Shown piece by piece: positions 8,077-15,352 of a DNA stretch of 15,352 bases. The position numbers and the translations under genes are program-made. Position 1 is the first letter of the stretch. Every line of letters begins with the position of its first letter. Where the stretch lies: positions 1 through 15,352 of the forward strand of contig CAMWWS010000023.1 in NCBI GenBank assembly GCA_947178085.1. Reading direction: 5' to 3'. Under the pieces are notes generated by a model. That model searched no databases. It was not told where the DNA came from and saw nothing but the letters and a program-made list of their open reading frames with translations. The stretch comes from an uncultured Lachnospiraceae bacterium (GTDB lineage: Bacteria > Bacillota_A > Clostridia > Lachnospirales > Lachnospiraceae).

Positions 8077-10092
8077 TTATTTCTGCTGTAAAATCGCAAC
8101 TCCGTTTGCTCCCAGCAGGAGAGTATCCCCGTTTTGATAAACATTGTTAGTCAGAATATCCGTACCGTCGCAATTTAAGACAATATCACATTTTTCTTCA
8201 CTGTGGTTTAAGAAGAATAGGAATGTGCCGTTGCCATTGCTGCGCTTCGTTACTTCAATATGTTCCGGCGTATTGATTATGGGTTCAATGCCAATATCTT
8301 TACATATGCCGCCGATAAATTGTCTGTAAAAATCCGCATTGGAGCGGGTAGCCACATAGTAAGCGGCCCCTTTACCGAAATTGTTGCGTGTCAGTGAGGG
8401 CATACCTGCGTAGAAATCTTTTTCATAAGCAGAAAGCACCTGCGCATTTTCCGTATGCAGTAAATCGCAGATAAGGGTTGCAGGATAGGTAACGCCCTTA
8501 TAAGTGAAGGAATTGGAGACATCATCCGGAAGCGCATCTTCTTCCTCTACCCATATTCCCAGAATATCCCTGAGTTTTCCGGGATAGCCGCCGATTGTTA
8601 CTAAGTCATGCTCATCAACATAACCGCTGAAGAAAGTAGTCAGGAAATGTCCGCCGTTATTAACGAAGCTTCTGATTTTTTCGTCATGCCCTGTTTTCAC
8701 CATATAAAGCAGTGGAGCGATAACAAGAGAGTATTTGGATAAATCATCTTCCACACTTATTAAGTCTACGGAAATATTCAGGTTGTTGAACGCTTTATAA
8801 TAATTCAATACTTCATCAAAGTAATGAAGGTTTACACTCGGTCCTGCGGAATAGTCGGTTGCCCACCAGTTGTCCCAGTCAAATATGATAGCCGCTTTGG
8901 ACTCAGTTCTGCCGCCAAGCGTCAGTGAACCAATTTTTTCAAGCTCAGCGCCTAGCTCGGTAATCTCATGAAATACACGTGTGTTTTCGTGACCGGCATG
9001 GTCAATGACGGCGCCGTGATATTTTTCGCATGCTCCGATGCTGCGCTTCATTTGAAAGAACATGACGGTGTCTGCGCCATGCGCCACTGCCTGATAGCTC
9101 CATAAGCGCATCACGCCCGGACGCTTGAGCGAATTATAAGGAAGCCAGTTAGTAACACTTGGAGTCTGCTCCATCAGTGCAAAAGGCTTGCCCTGCTTTA
9201 AGCCGCGCATGAGGTCGTGTTTAAGCGAGGTCTCCTCCATGGGAGTATCATTTGACGGATAATTATCCCATGAGATAAAATCCATGTATTTTGCCCACAT
9301 CTGATAATCCAAGTCCTGATAAGCTCCCATCAGATTGGTTGTAATCGGTATGTCAGGAGTAATTTCATGAACGGCATCGTATTCCATTCTATAGCAGTTC
9401 ATAATGCTTTCGGAATTGAATCTTCTGTAATCCAGAGATATACCCTGGAAAGTAGTTCTGTTAGCAGTAAAATGTTCAGATAGCATATTCGGTACTACGA
9501 TATCTTCAAAATCATAGAATGTATGGCCCCAGAAAGCCGTATCCCAGACACGGTTGACTTCGTCAATAGTTTTATATTTGTTTTTCAGCCATTCGCGGAA
9601 TTTGCGCTCGCAGTTTTCACAGTAGCACATGCCGCCGAACTCATTTGAAATATGCCATGCGACAATATTGTCATAATTTTTGTATCGCTCAGCTAATTTG
9701 GTGGCGAGAGCCTTGGCATACTTTTGGTATGTAGGACTGTTCGGACAGGAATTGTGACGGCTGCCAAATTTGCGCTTCATGCCGTTTAGTTCAGTTCTGA
9801 GAATATCAGGATGCTTTCTTGCCATCCATGCGGGATGAGCGCCTGTGGAAGTGGCAAGACAGACCTTGAGGCCGTTTTCTTTGACCAACTCCATGATTTT
9901 ATCCAATTTTTCAAAATGGTAGGTATCCTCATCAGACTGAAGTGAAGCCCAGCTGAATACATTCAGCGTGACAATATCTATATGTGCAAGTTTAAGCAGA
10001 CGCATATCCTCTTCCCATGTATCTTCCGGCCACTGTTCGGGATTGTAGTCTCCGCCGTAGAGAATTTTCTGTACCCTTTTGCTTTCAATCAT
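8077..10092 (-). CDS. GH42 beta-galactosidase
   Basis: A 671-residue GH42 enzyme with all three family domains. The catalytic barrel opens YGGDYNPEQWPEDTWEEDM. The acid/base is Glu151 (WHISNEFGG) and the nucleophile is Glu309 (ALMEQTPS). The four-cysteine zinc site of the family is complete: Cys116, Cys156, Cys158 and Cys161. The trimerisation (glutamine-amidotransferase-like) domain and a small C-terminal beta domain follow. The enzyme releases terminal beta-galactose from oligosaccharides. It lacks a signal peptide and should act in the cytoplasm, here probably on galactosylated xyloglucan fragments once the GH29 partner has removed fucose. The start is supported by AAGGGGG seven bases upstream of the ATG. 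First gene of the minus-strand GH42-GH29 operon, divergent from the response-regulator gene with 90 bases between them. Xyloglucan as substrate is inferred from context; GH42 also serves beta-galactans and lactose. Confidence 0.94.
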   Translation of the reverse strand: MIESKRVQKILYGGDYNPEQWPEDTWEEDMRLLKLAHIDIVTLNVFSWASLQSDEDTYHFEKLDKIMELVKENGLKVCLATSTGAHPAWMARKHPDILRTELNGMKRKFGSRHNSCPNSPTYQKYAKALATKLAERYKNYDNIVAWHISNEFGGMCYCENCERKFREWLKNKYKTIDEVNRVWDTAFWGHTFYDFEDIVVPNMLSEHFTANRTTFQGISLDYRRFNSESIMNCYRMEYDAVHEITPDIPITTNLMGAYQDLDYQMWAKYMDFISWDNYPSNDTPMEETSLKHDLMRGLKQGKPFALMEQTPSVTNWLPYNSLKRPGVMRLWSYQAVAHGADTVMFFQMKRSIGACEKYHGAVIDHAGHENTRVFHEITELGAELEKIGSLTLGGRTESKAAIIFDWDNWWATDYSAGPSVNLHYFDEVLNYYKAFNNLNISVDLISVEDDLSKYSLVIAPLLYMVKTGHDEKIRSFVNNGGHFLTTFFSGYVDEHDLVTIGGYPGKLRDILGIWVEEEDALPDDVSNSFTYKGVTYPATLICDLLHTENAQVLSAYEKDFYAGMPSLTRNNFGKGAAYYVATRSNADFYRQFIGGICKDIGIEPIINTPEHIEVTKRSNGNGTFLFFLNHSEEKCDIVLNCDGTDILTNNVYQNGDTLLLGANGVAILQQK

Positions 10093-10122
10093 AGTGTACC
10101 CCCTTGTTATTTTTGTGAGCTT

Positions 10123-10128
10123 ATTATA
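10123..10128 (-). promoter_or_regulatory. candidate -10 box of the GH42-GH29 operon
   Basis: A perfect TATAAT on the minus strand, 30 bases upstream of the GH42 start codon. The position 17 bases further upstream (TATACC) falls inside the 10132-10160 palindrome and is a poor -35, as expected for a promoter that needs or is blocked by a regulator bound there. Confidence 0.5.
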
Positions 10129-10131
10129 TCA

Positions 10132-10160
10132 TTTTATTACTATAAGGTATAGTAATAAAA
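10132..10160. promoter_or_regulatory. perfect palindrome, probable operator between GH42 and the response regulator
   Basis: TTTTATTACTATA (10132-10144) and its exact reverse complement (10148-10160) flank the three bases AGG. It starts four bases upstream of the minus-strand TATAAT and overlaps the expected -35 region of the GH42 promoter; it ends 22 bases before the response-regulator start codon. Thirteen of 13 matches with a short spacer is typical of a dimeric repressor or activator site. The binding protein is not identifiable here. As RNA the all-AU stem with only a 3-base loop would be weak, so a DNA site is more likely than a terminator. Confidence 0.7.
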
Positions 10161-10182
10161 ATCAGATTCTGGAGAGTAAACG

Positions 10183-10854
10183 ATGTACCGGATTTTTATA
10201 GTTGAAGATGATGAAATGATAGCAGCTGGCTTAAAACGCCATTTGGAAAGCTGGGAATATGATGTGGTGTGCGCGAATGATTTTACGAACATCATGCCTG
10301 AGTATGTGAGCGCTTCACCCCAGCTTGTGCTGATGGATATCAAGCTGCCGTTTTACAATGGATATCACTGGTGCAGCGAGATTCGTAAGGTTTCCAAAGT
10401 GCCGATTATTTTCCTTTCATCCGCATCTGATAATATGAACATCGTCATGGCAATGAACATGGGCGGCGATGATTTTGTCGCCAAACCGTTTGATACGGAT
10501 GTTCTTACAGCCAAAATACAGGCGCTGCTCAGGAGAAGCTATGATTTTGTAAGCCAGAGTGTGATTTTGGAGCATAAAGGAGCAATGCTGAATCTGACAG
10601 AGGCAACGCTTACATTTAAAAATGAAAAATTGGAGCTGACCAAAAATGAGCTTCGTATATTACAGATATTGATGGAAAACAAGGAAAAAGTCGTTTCAAG
10701 GGATACTTTGATGACAAGGCTCTGGGAAAGCGACAGTTACGTTGACGAGAACACATTGTCAGTGAATATTAATCGTCTTCGCAAAAAACTTGAGAGTGTC
10801 GGTCTTGAGGATTATATACAAACCAAAAAGAGCATCGGGTACAGAATAGGATAA
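10183..10854 (+). CDS. bceR: OmpR-family response regulator, BceR-like
   Basis: A 223-residue response regulator. The receiver domain (1-118) has the acidic pocket Glu8-Asp9-Asp10, the phosphoacceptor Asp52 (LMDIKLP), Ser79/Ser80 at the switch position and Lys101 (AKPFD). A winged-helix DNA-binding domain (about 127-223) ends in the usual VNINRLRKKLE recognition helix and the IGYRIG hairpin. The ribosome binding site GGAG lies eight bases before the ATG. It is followed after six bases by a kinase with only two membrane helices and then by a BceAB-type transporter, which identifies it as the regulator of a peptide-antibiotic sensing module. It probably binds the TTAC-N6-GTAA site at 11921-11936 to switch on the transporter genes. 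The symbol is by module type, not strict orthology. Confidence 0.9.
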   Translation: MYRIFIVEDDEMIAAGLKRHLESWEYDVVCANDFTNIMPEYVSASPQLVLMDIKLPFYNGYHWCSEIRKVSKVPIIFLSSASDNMNIVMAMNMGGDDFVAKPFDTDVLTAKIQALLRRSYDFVSQSVILEHKGAMLNLTEATLTFKNEKLELTKNELRILQILMENKEKVVSRDTLMTRLWESDSYVDENTLSVNINRLRKKLESVGLEDYIQTKKSIGYRIG

Positions 10855-10860
10855 ACACAG

Positions 10861-11901
10861 ATGAAAGATTTTACTGCATATATAAAGGAAAATATAAGAT
10901 GGCTTGCGGTGATACTGTGTATTGCGCTGACCGCTTCGGCTACAATGCTTTTAAATGAGATACCATTTGTTGAGATTGCATATGGTCTGTTGCTGTGTTT
11001 TTTTATTACAATAGTAGCTTTTGCTGTGGGATTCGGAAGACATTACAGTAGCTTTCGTCATCTTCAGAAGCTGCAGGAGAATATCATAGTAGAGTCAGAT
11101 ATGATGAAAACTCCCGAGTACATGTATGAGAGGCAGTATCAGAATTGTGTCAGGATTCTGGCTAAGGAGAACAACCGTATTCGGAATGAAATGCTGAACA
11201 GGCAGCAGGACATGACAGAATATTATTCCATGTGGGTACATCAGGTGAAAACTCCGATAGCAGCGTTAAAACTGCTGATTGACGAGGATATGGCGGCTTA
11301 TATGGAGGCAGAAGATATCGAGGAGAGTGACACGCGCGTCACAAATGAAAACCAGAAACGTAACGAACTTTTCCGTATTGAAGAGTATATTGACATGGCG
11401 CTCCAATATACGCGGCTCGGTGCTCAGACAAATGATTTCGTCATTGAGAGAATATTGCTTGACGAGGTGATAAAGAATTCCATTCACAAATATGCCAAAC
11501 AGTTTATTTACAAAAAACTGAGCCTTAATTATGAATCAAAGGATATCATGGCAGTAACAGATAAAAAGTGGTTGGGATTTGTTATTGACCAGCTTTTATC
11601 AAATGCTATTAAATATACAAAACAGGGAAGCATCACTATACAGACGGAACAAAGTACAGACGCATCGGGTGAATGTGCAAGAATTATTATAGAAGACACT
11701 GGCATAGGAATCAGCGCCGAGGACCTTCCGCGAATATGTGAAAATGGTTATACCGGATATAACGGACATGCAGATAAACATTCAACAGGAATAGGGCTTT
11801 ATCTATGTAAAGAGATATTGGACAAGCTTGGGCACCGGATTTCAGTCACATCAGAAATCGGGAAGGGAACAAGGGTGGAGATTAATAATATCTGCCTGTA
11901 A
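10861..11901 (+). CDS. bceS: intramembrane-sensing histidine kinase, BceS-like
   Basis: A 346-residue kinase. Two membrane helices (about 14-31 and 36-57) are joined by a loop of only a few residues, so there is no extracellular sensor domain; this is the mark of intramembrane-sensing kinases that read the state of a partner transporter. The DHp helix carries the phosphoacceptor His127 in MWVHQVKTPIAALK. The ATP-binding domain has the N box (Asn248, DQLLSNAIKYTK), G1 box (Asp279, EDTGIGIS) and G2 box (STGIGLYLCKEIL). It sits in the inner membrane and phosphorylates the upstream regulator. The transporter genes follow 156 bases downstream behind their own predicted promoter. All catalytic motifs are intact. 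Confidence 0.92.
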   Translation: MKDFTAYIKENIRWLAVILCIALTASATMLLNEIPFVEIAYGLLLCFFITIVAFAVGFGRHYSSFRHLQKLQENIIVESDMMKTPEYMYERQYQNCVRILAKENNRIRNEMLNRQQDMTEYYSMWVHQVKTPIAALKLLIDEDMAAYMEAEDIEESDTRVTNENQKRNELFRIEEYIDMALQYTRLGAQTNDFVIERILLDEVIKNSIHKYAKQFIYKKLSLNYESKDIMAVTDKKWLGFVIDQLLSNAIKYTKQGSITIQTEQSTDASGECARIIIEDTGIGISAEDLPRICENGYTGYNGHADKHSTGIGLYLCKEILDKLGHRISVTSEIGKGTRVEINNICL

Positions 11902-11920
11902 AAGGAAAAAACAGTGTAAT

Positions 11921-11936
11921 CTTACGAAACTGTAAG
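11921..11936. promoter_or_regulatory. BceR-like operator upstream of the transporter genes
   Basis: CTTACGAAACTGTAAG: an inverted repeat CTTAC-N6-GTAAG. It fits the published BceR-type consensus TNACA-N4-TGTAA at nine of ten fixed positions (TTACG-AAAC-TGTAA). Extra TGTAA half-sites lie at 11915-11919 and 11951-11955. It begins 19 bases after the kinase stop codon and lies about 50 bases upstream of an extended -10 box, the place expected for an activator site controlling the ATPase-permease pair. Confidence 0.78.
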
Positions 11937-11985
11937 AAATGAAGGGGAAATGTAAGCTTATGAAATGGCTGAGGTTTCCTCTTTT

Positions 11986-11994
11986 TGCTATGAT
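11986..11994 (+). promoter_or_regulatory. extended -10 promoter of the ABC transporter operon
   Basis: TGCTATGAT matches the extended -10 form TGnTATAAT with one mismatch. The -35 region 17 bases upstream (TGGCTG) is poor, which fits dependence on the activator site at 11921-11936. Transcription would start near base 12001, giving a leader of roughly 57 bases before the ATPase start codon. Confidence 0.5.
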
Positions 11995-12057
11995 TGGTTT
12001 ATCAGAAATGAAAAGTTAAGAAAAGCCAGTCGTGGCTATTCAGGGAGGAGAATGATA

Positions 12058-12828
12058 ATGGCAATTTTAGAGGTAAAAAATGTAAGCAAAATCTATACAA
12101 CCCGTTTTGGAGGTACGAAAGTGCAGGCGTTGTCCAACATGAATTTTTCTGTTGAAGAGGGAGAATATGTGGCGATTATGGGTGAGTCGGGTTCAGGAAA
12201 GACGACGCTATTGAATATACTGGCATCGTTAGACAGACCTACAGGCGGGGAAGTATTACTAAGCGGAAAAAGCCTGAGTGCAATCAGGGAAAAGGAGATG
12301 TCTGCATTCAGACGTGACAATCTCGGTTTCGTATTTCAGGATTTTAATCTGTTGGATAACTTTTCACTGAAGGATAACATATTACTTCCGTTGGTATTGC
12401 AGGGAAAAGCAGTGCCCTATATGGAGCAGGCGCTTGAGCCGGTGGCAGAGAGACTTGGCATTACGGAACTGCTGTCAAAATATCCGTATGAAGTTTCGGG
12501 CGGGCAAAAGCAAAGAACCGCAGTGGCAAGGGCAATCATTACGAAACCACAGCTTATTTTAGCAGATGAGCCGACGGGAGCCCTCGATTCCAAAGCATCA
12601 GAGGGACTGCTCAATGTATTCGGCGATATCAACCGCAGCGGGCAGACGATACTTATGGTTACACACAGCACAACTGCGGCAAGTCATGCAAACCGTATCC
12701 TTTTCATAAAGGATGGAGAAGTATTCCATCAGTTATACCGCGGAAACCTGACAAACGAGCAGCTTTATGCAAGAATTTCCGATACATTAACTCTGGCGCA
12801 AAGCGGCGGAAATAAAGAAATATCGTAA
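12058..12828 (+). CDS. bceA: ABC transporter ATPase, BceA-like
   Basis: A 256-residue ATPase of the MacB/LolD-BceA type. Motifs in order: Walker A GESGSGKT (42-49), Q-loop Gln94, signature VSGGQ (146-150), Walker B with Asp170-Glu171 (LILADEPTGALD) and H-loop His203. The start at 12058 is chosen because AGGAG at 12046-12050 lies seven bases upstream; the ATG at 12052 is too close to it. An open frame runs further up to an ATG at 11965, but that extension lies across the predicted promoter and lacks family similarity. The enzyme powers the downstream permease to free or remove peptide antibiotics from lipid-carrier targets, and its activity is monitored by the upstream kinase. Twelve bases separate it from the permease gene. 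Confidence 0.93.
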   Translation: MAILEVKNVSKIYTTRFGGTKVQALSNMNFSVEEGEYVAIMGESGSGKTTLLNILASLDRPTGGEVLLSGKSLSAIREKEMSAFRRDNLGFVFQDFNLLDNFSLKDNILLPLVLQGKAVPYMEQALEPVAERLGITELLSKYPYEVSGGQKQRTAVARAIITKPQLILADEPTGALDSKASEGLLNVFGDINRSGQTILMVTHSTTAASHANRILFIKDGEVFHQLYRGNLTNEQLYARISDTLTLAQSGGNKEIS

Positions 12829-12840
12829 GGAGAAAGGAGC

Positions 12841-14835
12841 ATGGGGATTATTATGAATCATTTATATTGCAGACTGGCGATTACGAATTTGAAAAACAAC
12901 AGGCGGTTTTATCTGCCTTATATACTAATGGGAATGGTTTCGGTGATAATGTTTTACAGTATGCGTGCCATACAGGGTAATGAAGGATTGGACTCGATGC
13001 GAGGCAGCACATCATTAAAAGCAGTACTCACTGTGGGACTTATTATTATAGGAATATGTGCGTTTATTTTCATGTTTTACGCAAACAGCTTTGTGATGAA
13101 AAGACGTAAGAAGGAACTTGGCGTATATAATATCCTTGGAATGGAGAAAAAACATATCGCAAAAGTGTTGGCTTGGGAAGCAGTAATACTATATACTGTT
13201 TCGGTTGCAGGAGGACTTGTTGTCGGTATTGTTTTCAATAAGCTTCTGACTATGTTTTTGTATAAACTGACAGGACTGTCGGAAAGGATTCCTTTTTACG
13301 TGTCCGGCTGGGGTTGTCTGCAGACGGCGGAGCTTTTTGGAGTAATATATATATTGATGCTGTTGTATAATTTTATGCAGGTGAAGCTTGCAAACCCGAT
13401 TGCACTTTTGCATGGAAGCAATACAGGCGAGCGTGAACCGAAAGCAAAATGGCTCTCTGCACTGTCCGGAATAGCATGTATCGCAGCAGGATACTATTTG
13501 GCAATTACCACTAAGGATATAATAAACGCTGTAAATATGTTTTTTGTGGCAGTTGTCTTGGTAATTGGCGGAACGTATGAGCTGTTTATGGCAGTGAGCA
13601 TTGTATTCTTAAAACTGCTTAAAAGGAATAAAAGTTACTACTATAAAACATCTCATTTTATTTCGGTATCAGGAATGCTTTACCGCATGAAACGCAATGC
13701 CGTGGGGTTAGCCAGTATCTGCGTACTCTCCACGATGGTGCTTGTAATGGTCTCAACGACTGTATGTCTGTATGCGGGTGTGGAAGATGCTCTGAACATT
13801 GAATTTAAAAAGGAAATAATGCTTTCTATATATCTTGACAGCGTGCCTGATGACGAGGAGAAGAATAATGTGATTGAGCAGATTGAGAGCTTAGCCAAAA
13901 AACAGGGCAGAACACTGACGGATGTGTCAGGATATACTGAAGTTGTGTATGCGACGCACAATAAAGGAAATGCGGTGGAGATATATGACAATGATGATCC
14001 GAGCTATGATTATACGGAAATGAGTCTGCTTTATGCGATGACAAAAGAGGACTACGAAAAGTATACAGGTATGGAACTTGATGACATTTCAAGAGGAAGC
14101 GTTATAGTTGCGGCGTCAAATGAATTTGATTGGAATACCATAAATATTTTCGGACAGGAATATCAGGTGGAAGGACGAACGGAATATCCAGACATGGGAA
14201 TGGATTTGATGGATTATCTGAGTGGTACAACTGTAATATATGCTGTTGTAGCGGATGACGATGAACTGGACAGGATCAGGGGGGAGGAATTGCTCCGGTA
14301 TTATATTGAAGTAGAAGTAGACGGAAGCAGAGACGAGAAAACTGCATTTACATCAGAACTGCGTGAAAATATTGGAAAATGGATGGATTATAAGACTTGT
14401 ATCATAACAACGCGGACGGAAGAGTGGGATTCGTATATGGAGATGAACGGCAGTTTTTTATTCCTGGGACTTTTTTTAGGAAGCCTGTTTCTGATGATAA
14501 CTATGTTAATCATATACTATAAACAGATATCGGAAGGATATGAAGACAGGGAACGGTTTGCTATTATGACAAAGGTGGGAATAGACAGAAGAAAAGTAAA
14601 AGCTGCTATCAACTCACAGGTGCGCACGGTATTCTTTATGCCGATTACTGTCGCAGTGATTCACCTTATCGCAGCATTTCCAATGCTTACGCGGATTATG
14701 ATAATATTCGGCCTTTCGAATAATGAACTGTTTATTCAGTGCCTTATAGGAACGGTAGCAATTTTTGGAGTTATTTACTTCATTGTATTTAAGCTTACAT
14801 CAGCGGGGTATTATAAGCTTGTATATCAGCAATAA
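12841..14835 (+). CDS. bceB: ABC transporter permease, BceB-like
   Basis: A 664-residue FtsX-type permease. Ten membrane helices are expected and visible as hydrophobic runs: about 22-41, 60-81, 111-137, 160-181, 205-223, 231-257, 287-311, then 538-561 and two more before residue 655. Between helices 7 and 8 lies a polar region of about 225 residues (312-537), the extracellular domain that defines BceB proteins and recognises the peptide antibiotic or its lipid complex. The N-terminus (LYCRLAITNLKNNRRFYLPYIL) is typical. AAGGAG at 12827-12832, overlapping the ATPase stop, is eight bases before the ATG at 12841; a second in-frame ATG at 12853 is an alternative. The target drug cannot be deduced from the sequence. 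Confidence 0.93.
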   Translation: MGIIMNHLYCRLAITNLKNNRRFYLPYILMGMVSVIMFYSMRAIQGNEGLDSMRGSTSLKAVLTVGLIIIGICAFIFMFYANSFVMKRRKKELGVYNILGMEKKHIAKVLAWEAVILYTVSVAGGLVVGIVFNKLLTMFLYKLTGLSERIPFYVSGWGCLQTAELFGVIYILMLLYNFMQVKLANPIALLHGSNTGEREPKAKWLSALSGIACIAAGYYLAITTKDIINAVNMFFVAVVLVIGGTYELFMAVSIVFLKLLKRNKSYYYKTSHFISVSGMLYRMKRNAVGLASICVLSTMVLVMVSTTVCLYAGVEDALNIEFKKEIMLSIYLDSVPDDEEKNNVIEQIESLAKKQGRTLTDVSGYTEVVYATHNKGNAVEIYDNDDPSYDYTEMSLLYAMTKEDYEKYTGMELDDISRGSVIVAASNEFDWNTINIFGQEYQVEGRTEYPDMGMDLMDYLSGTTVIYAVVADDDELDRIRGEELLRYYIEVEVDGSRDEKTAFTSELRENIGKWMDYKTCIITTRTEEWDSYMEMNGSFLFLGLFLGSLFLMITMLIIYYKQISEGYEDRERFAIMTKVGIDRRKVKAAINSQVRTVFFMPITVAVIHLIAAFPMLTRIMIIFGLSNNELFIQCLIGTVAIFGVIYFIVFKLTSAGYYKLVYQQ

Positions 14836-14920
14836 CAATAATTTGATTGTTTTTGTAATGAGCGGACTGAAAAATGTAATAAAAATCCTCGTATATTATG
14901 AAAAATATTCCAATATGCCC

Positions 14921-14948
14921 TAATGTTTTGATGTTAGTGCGCCGATAT
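14921..14948 (+). promoter_or_regulatory. sigma-28 (FliA/SigD) type promoter
   Basis: TAATGTTT, a 12-base spacer, then GCCGATAT. This is very close to the motility sigma factor consensus (TAAAGTTT-N11-GCCGATAA in enteric bacteria; TAAA-N15-GCCGATAT-like in Bacillus). It lies 113 bases before the start codon of the last gene, so the mRNA would have a leader of just over 100 bases. The remainder of the 14836-15061 spacer holds no gene and only a very weak hairpin right after the permease stop codon. Confidence 0.7.
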
Positions 14949-15045
14949 TATATTCAGAAATGGTGGAATCGCCAAATTCGGTATAACTATAGTCAGGACA
15001 TTGGAGAAACAATAAACATATTTTCCGGTGTTACAAAAATCTTCC

Positions 15046-15053
15046 AAGGAGGG
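15046..15053 (+). promoter_or_regulatory. strong ribosome binding site of the last gene
   Basis: AAGGAGGG with eight bases to the ATG at 15062, near-ideal spacing; it fixes the start of the partial gene and suggests high expression. Confidence 0.85.
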
Positions 15054-15061
15054 ATATTAGA

Positions 15062-15352
15062 ATGAGTGTAAACGGAGTTACAAGTACAACAAGCGCTTAT
15101 GAGGCTTATCAGACATCTGCTGTTAAGACAACAGAAGAAAAGACTAACACAGAAGTATCCGCTGAAAAGAAATCAGAAGAGCAGGCAGGCGCTGTTTATG
15201 AGCCATCAAAGGCAACAGCAGTAAGTACTGCTAAGAAAACCTATACGCAGAATGCGGATTTGGTTGCTAAGATGAAAGCTGATGCGCAAAGCAGACAGAA
15301 TCAGCTGCAGAGCATCGTAGAGCAGTTGATGACCAAACAGGGTCAGACATAT
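15062..15352 (+). CDS. unrecognised low-complexity small protein (N-terminal part, cut by window edge)
   Basis: Partial; 97 codons are visible and the frame stays open to the window edge. The first 60 residues are rich in Thr, Ser, Glu, Lys and Ala (for example TSTTSAYEAYQTS, then EKKSEEQ) and look disordered. Residues 61-94 change to a regular helix-forming pattern (YTQNADLVAKMKADAQSRQ, then LQSIVEQLM) that could be a coiled coil. There is no signal peptide, membrane segment or cysteine. I do not recognise the family. The only functional hint is the sigma-28-like promoter upstream, which would place it in the flagellar or motility regulon, alongside flagellin-type secreted or anti-sigma-associated proteins; this is inference. 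The strong ribosome binding site and in-frame coding content argue that it is real. Confidence 0.75.
   Translation, partial: MSVNGVTSTTSAYEAYQTSAVKTTEEKTNTEVSAEKKSEEQAGAVYEPSKATAVSTAKKTYTQNADLVAKMKADAQSRQNQLQSIVEQLMTKQGQTY

Noticed and set aside
10093..10182. Catabolite repression (CcpA/cre) site in the GH42 promoter
   Set aside because: No stretch in this spacer fits the cre consensus; the only strong symmetry is the AT-rich palindrome, which lacks the central CG.
11960..12019. Possible 19-residue hydrophobic leader peptide before the ATPase gene
   Set aside because: It lies mostly upstream of the predicted transcription start near 12001 and its Shine-Dalgarno match is far from the ATG.
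12024..12037. Small hairpin AGCCA-GTCG-TGGCT before the ATPase ribosome binding site
   Set aside because: Only five base pairs, no T-run and no competing structure seen; too weak to call an attenuator.
11965..12057. N-terminal extension of the ATPase to an ATG at 11965
   Set aside because: The extension crosses the extended -10 box, has no family similarity, and a good ribosome binding site favours the ATG at 12058.
14834..14855. Hairpin followed by Ts just after the permease stop codon
   Set aside because: The stem is six base pairs with one G-C pair; too weak to call a terminator with confidence.

Overview
The window looks like a Clostridia chromosome, most likely a motile member of the Lachnospiraceae. 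The coding DNA has moderate GC, the spacers are AT-rich, and AGGAGG-type ribosome binding sites are strong. There is a Bce-type two-component/ABC module and a sigma-28-like promoter near the right edge. The assignment rests on gene style and family memory only; no marker gene is present.

Bases 1-10092 form a glycan-depolymerisation locus made only of intracellular-looking enzymes, none with a signal peptide. From the left these are: a YicI-type GH31 alpha-xylosidase (minus strand, cut by the window edge); a divergent plus-strand operon of a GH74 xyloglucanase-like protein, a second and different GH31 enzyme, and an alpha/beta-hydrolase esterase; a hairpin terminator between convergent units; and a minus-strand operon of a GH42 beta-galactosidase followed by a GH29 alpha-L-fucosidase. 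GH74 plus alpha-xylosidase, beta-galactosidase, alpha-fucosidase and an esterase matches the side chains of plant xyloglucan (xylose, galactose, fucose, O-acetyl). I infer a cytoplasmic xyloglucan-oligosaccharide utilisation locus. No transporter, beta-glucosidase or dedicated transcription factor is visible here; these may lie outside the window.

Bases 10183-14835 hold a four-gene BceRS-BceAB module: an OmpR-type response regulator, an intramembrane-sensing histidine kinase, an ABC ATPase and a ten-helix permease with a large extracellular domain. Such modules sense and resist cell-wall-targeting peptide antibiotics. A BceR-like operator and an extended -10 sit between the kinase and the ATPase genes.

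Bases 14836-15352 carry a sigma-28-like promoter, a leader of over 100 bases, and the start of an unrecognised low-complexity small protein that runs off the window.

The most unusual non-coding structures are a large imperfect inverted repeat (999-1080) between the divergent GH31 and GH74 genes, and a perfect 13-bp palindrome (10132-10160) between the divergent GH42 and bceR-like genes. No tRNA, rRNA, CRISPR array, insertion sequence or integrase was seen.
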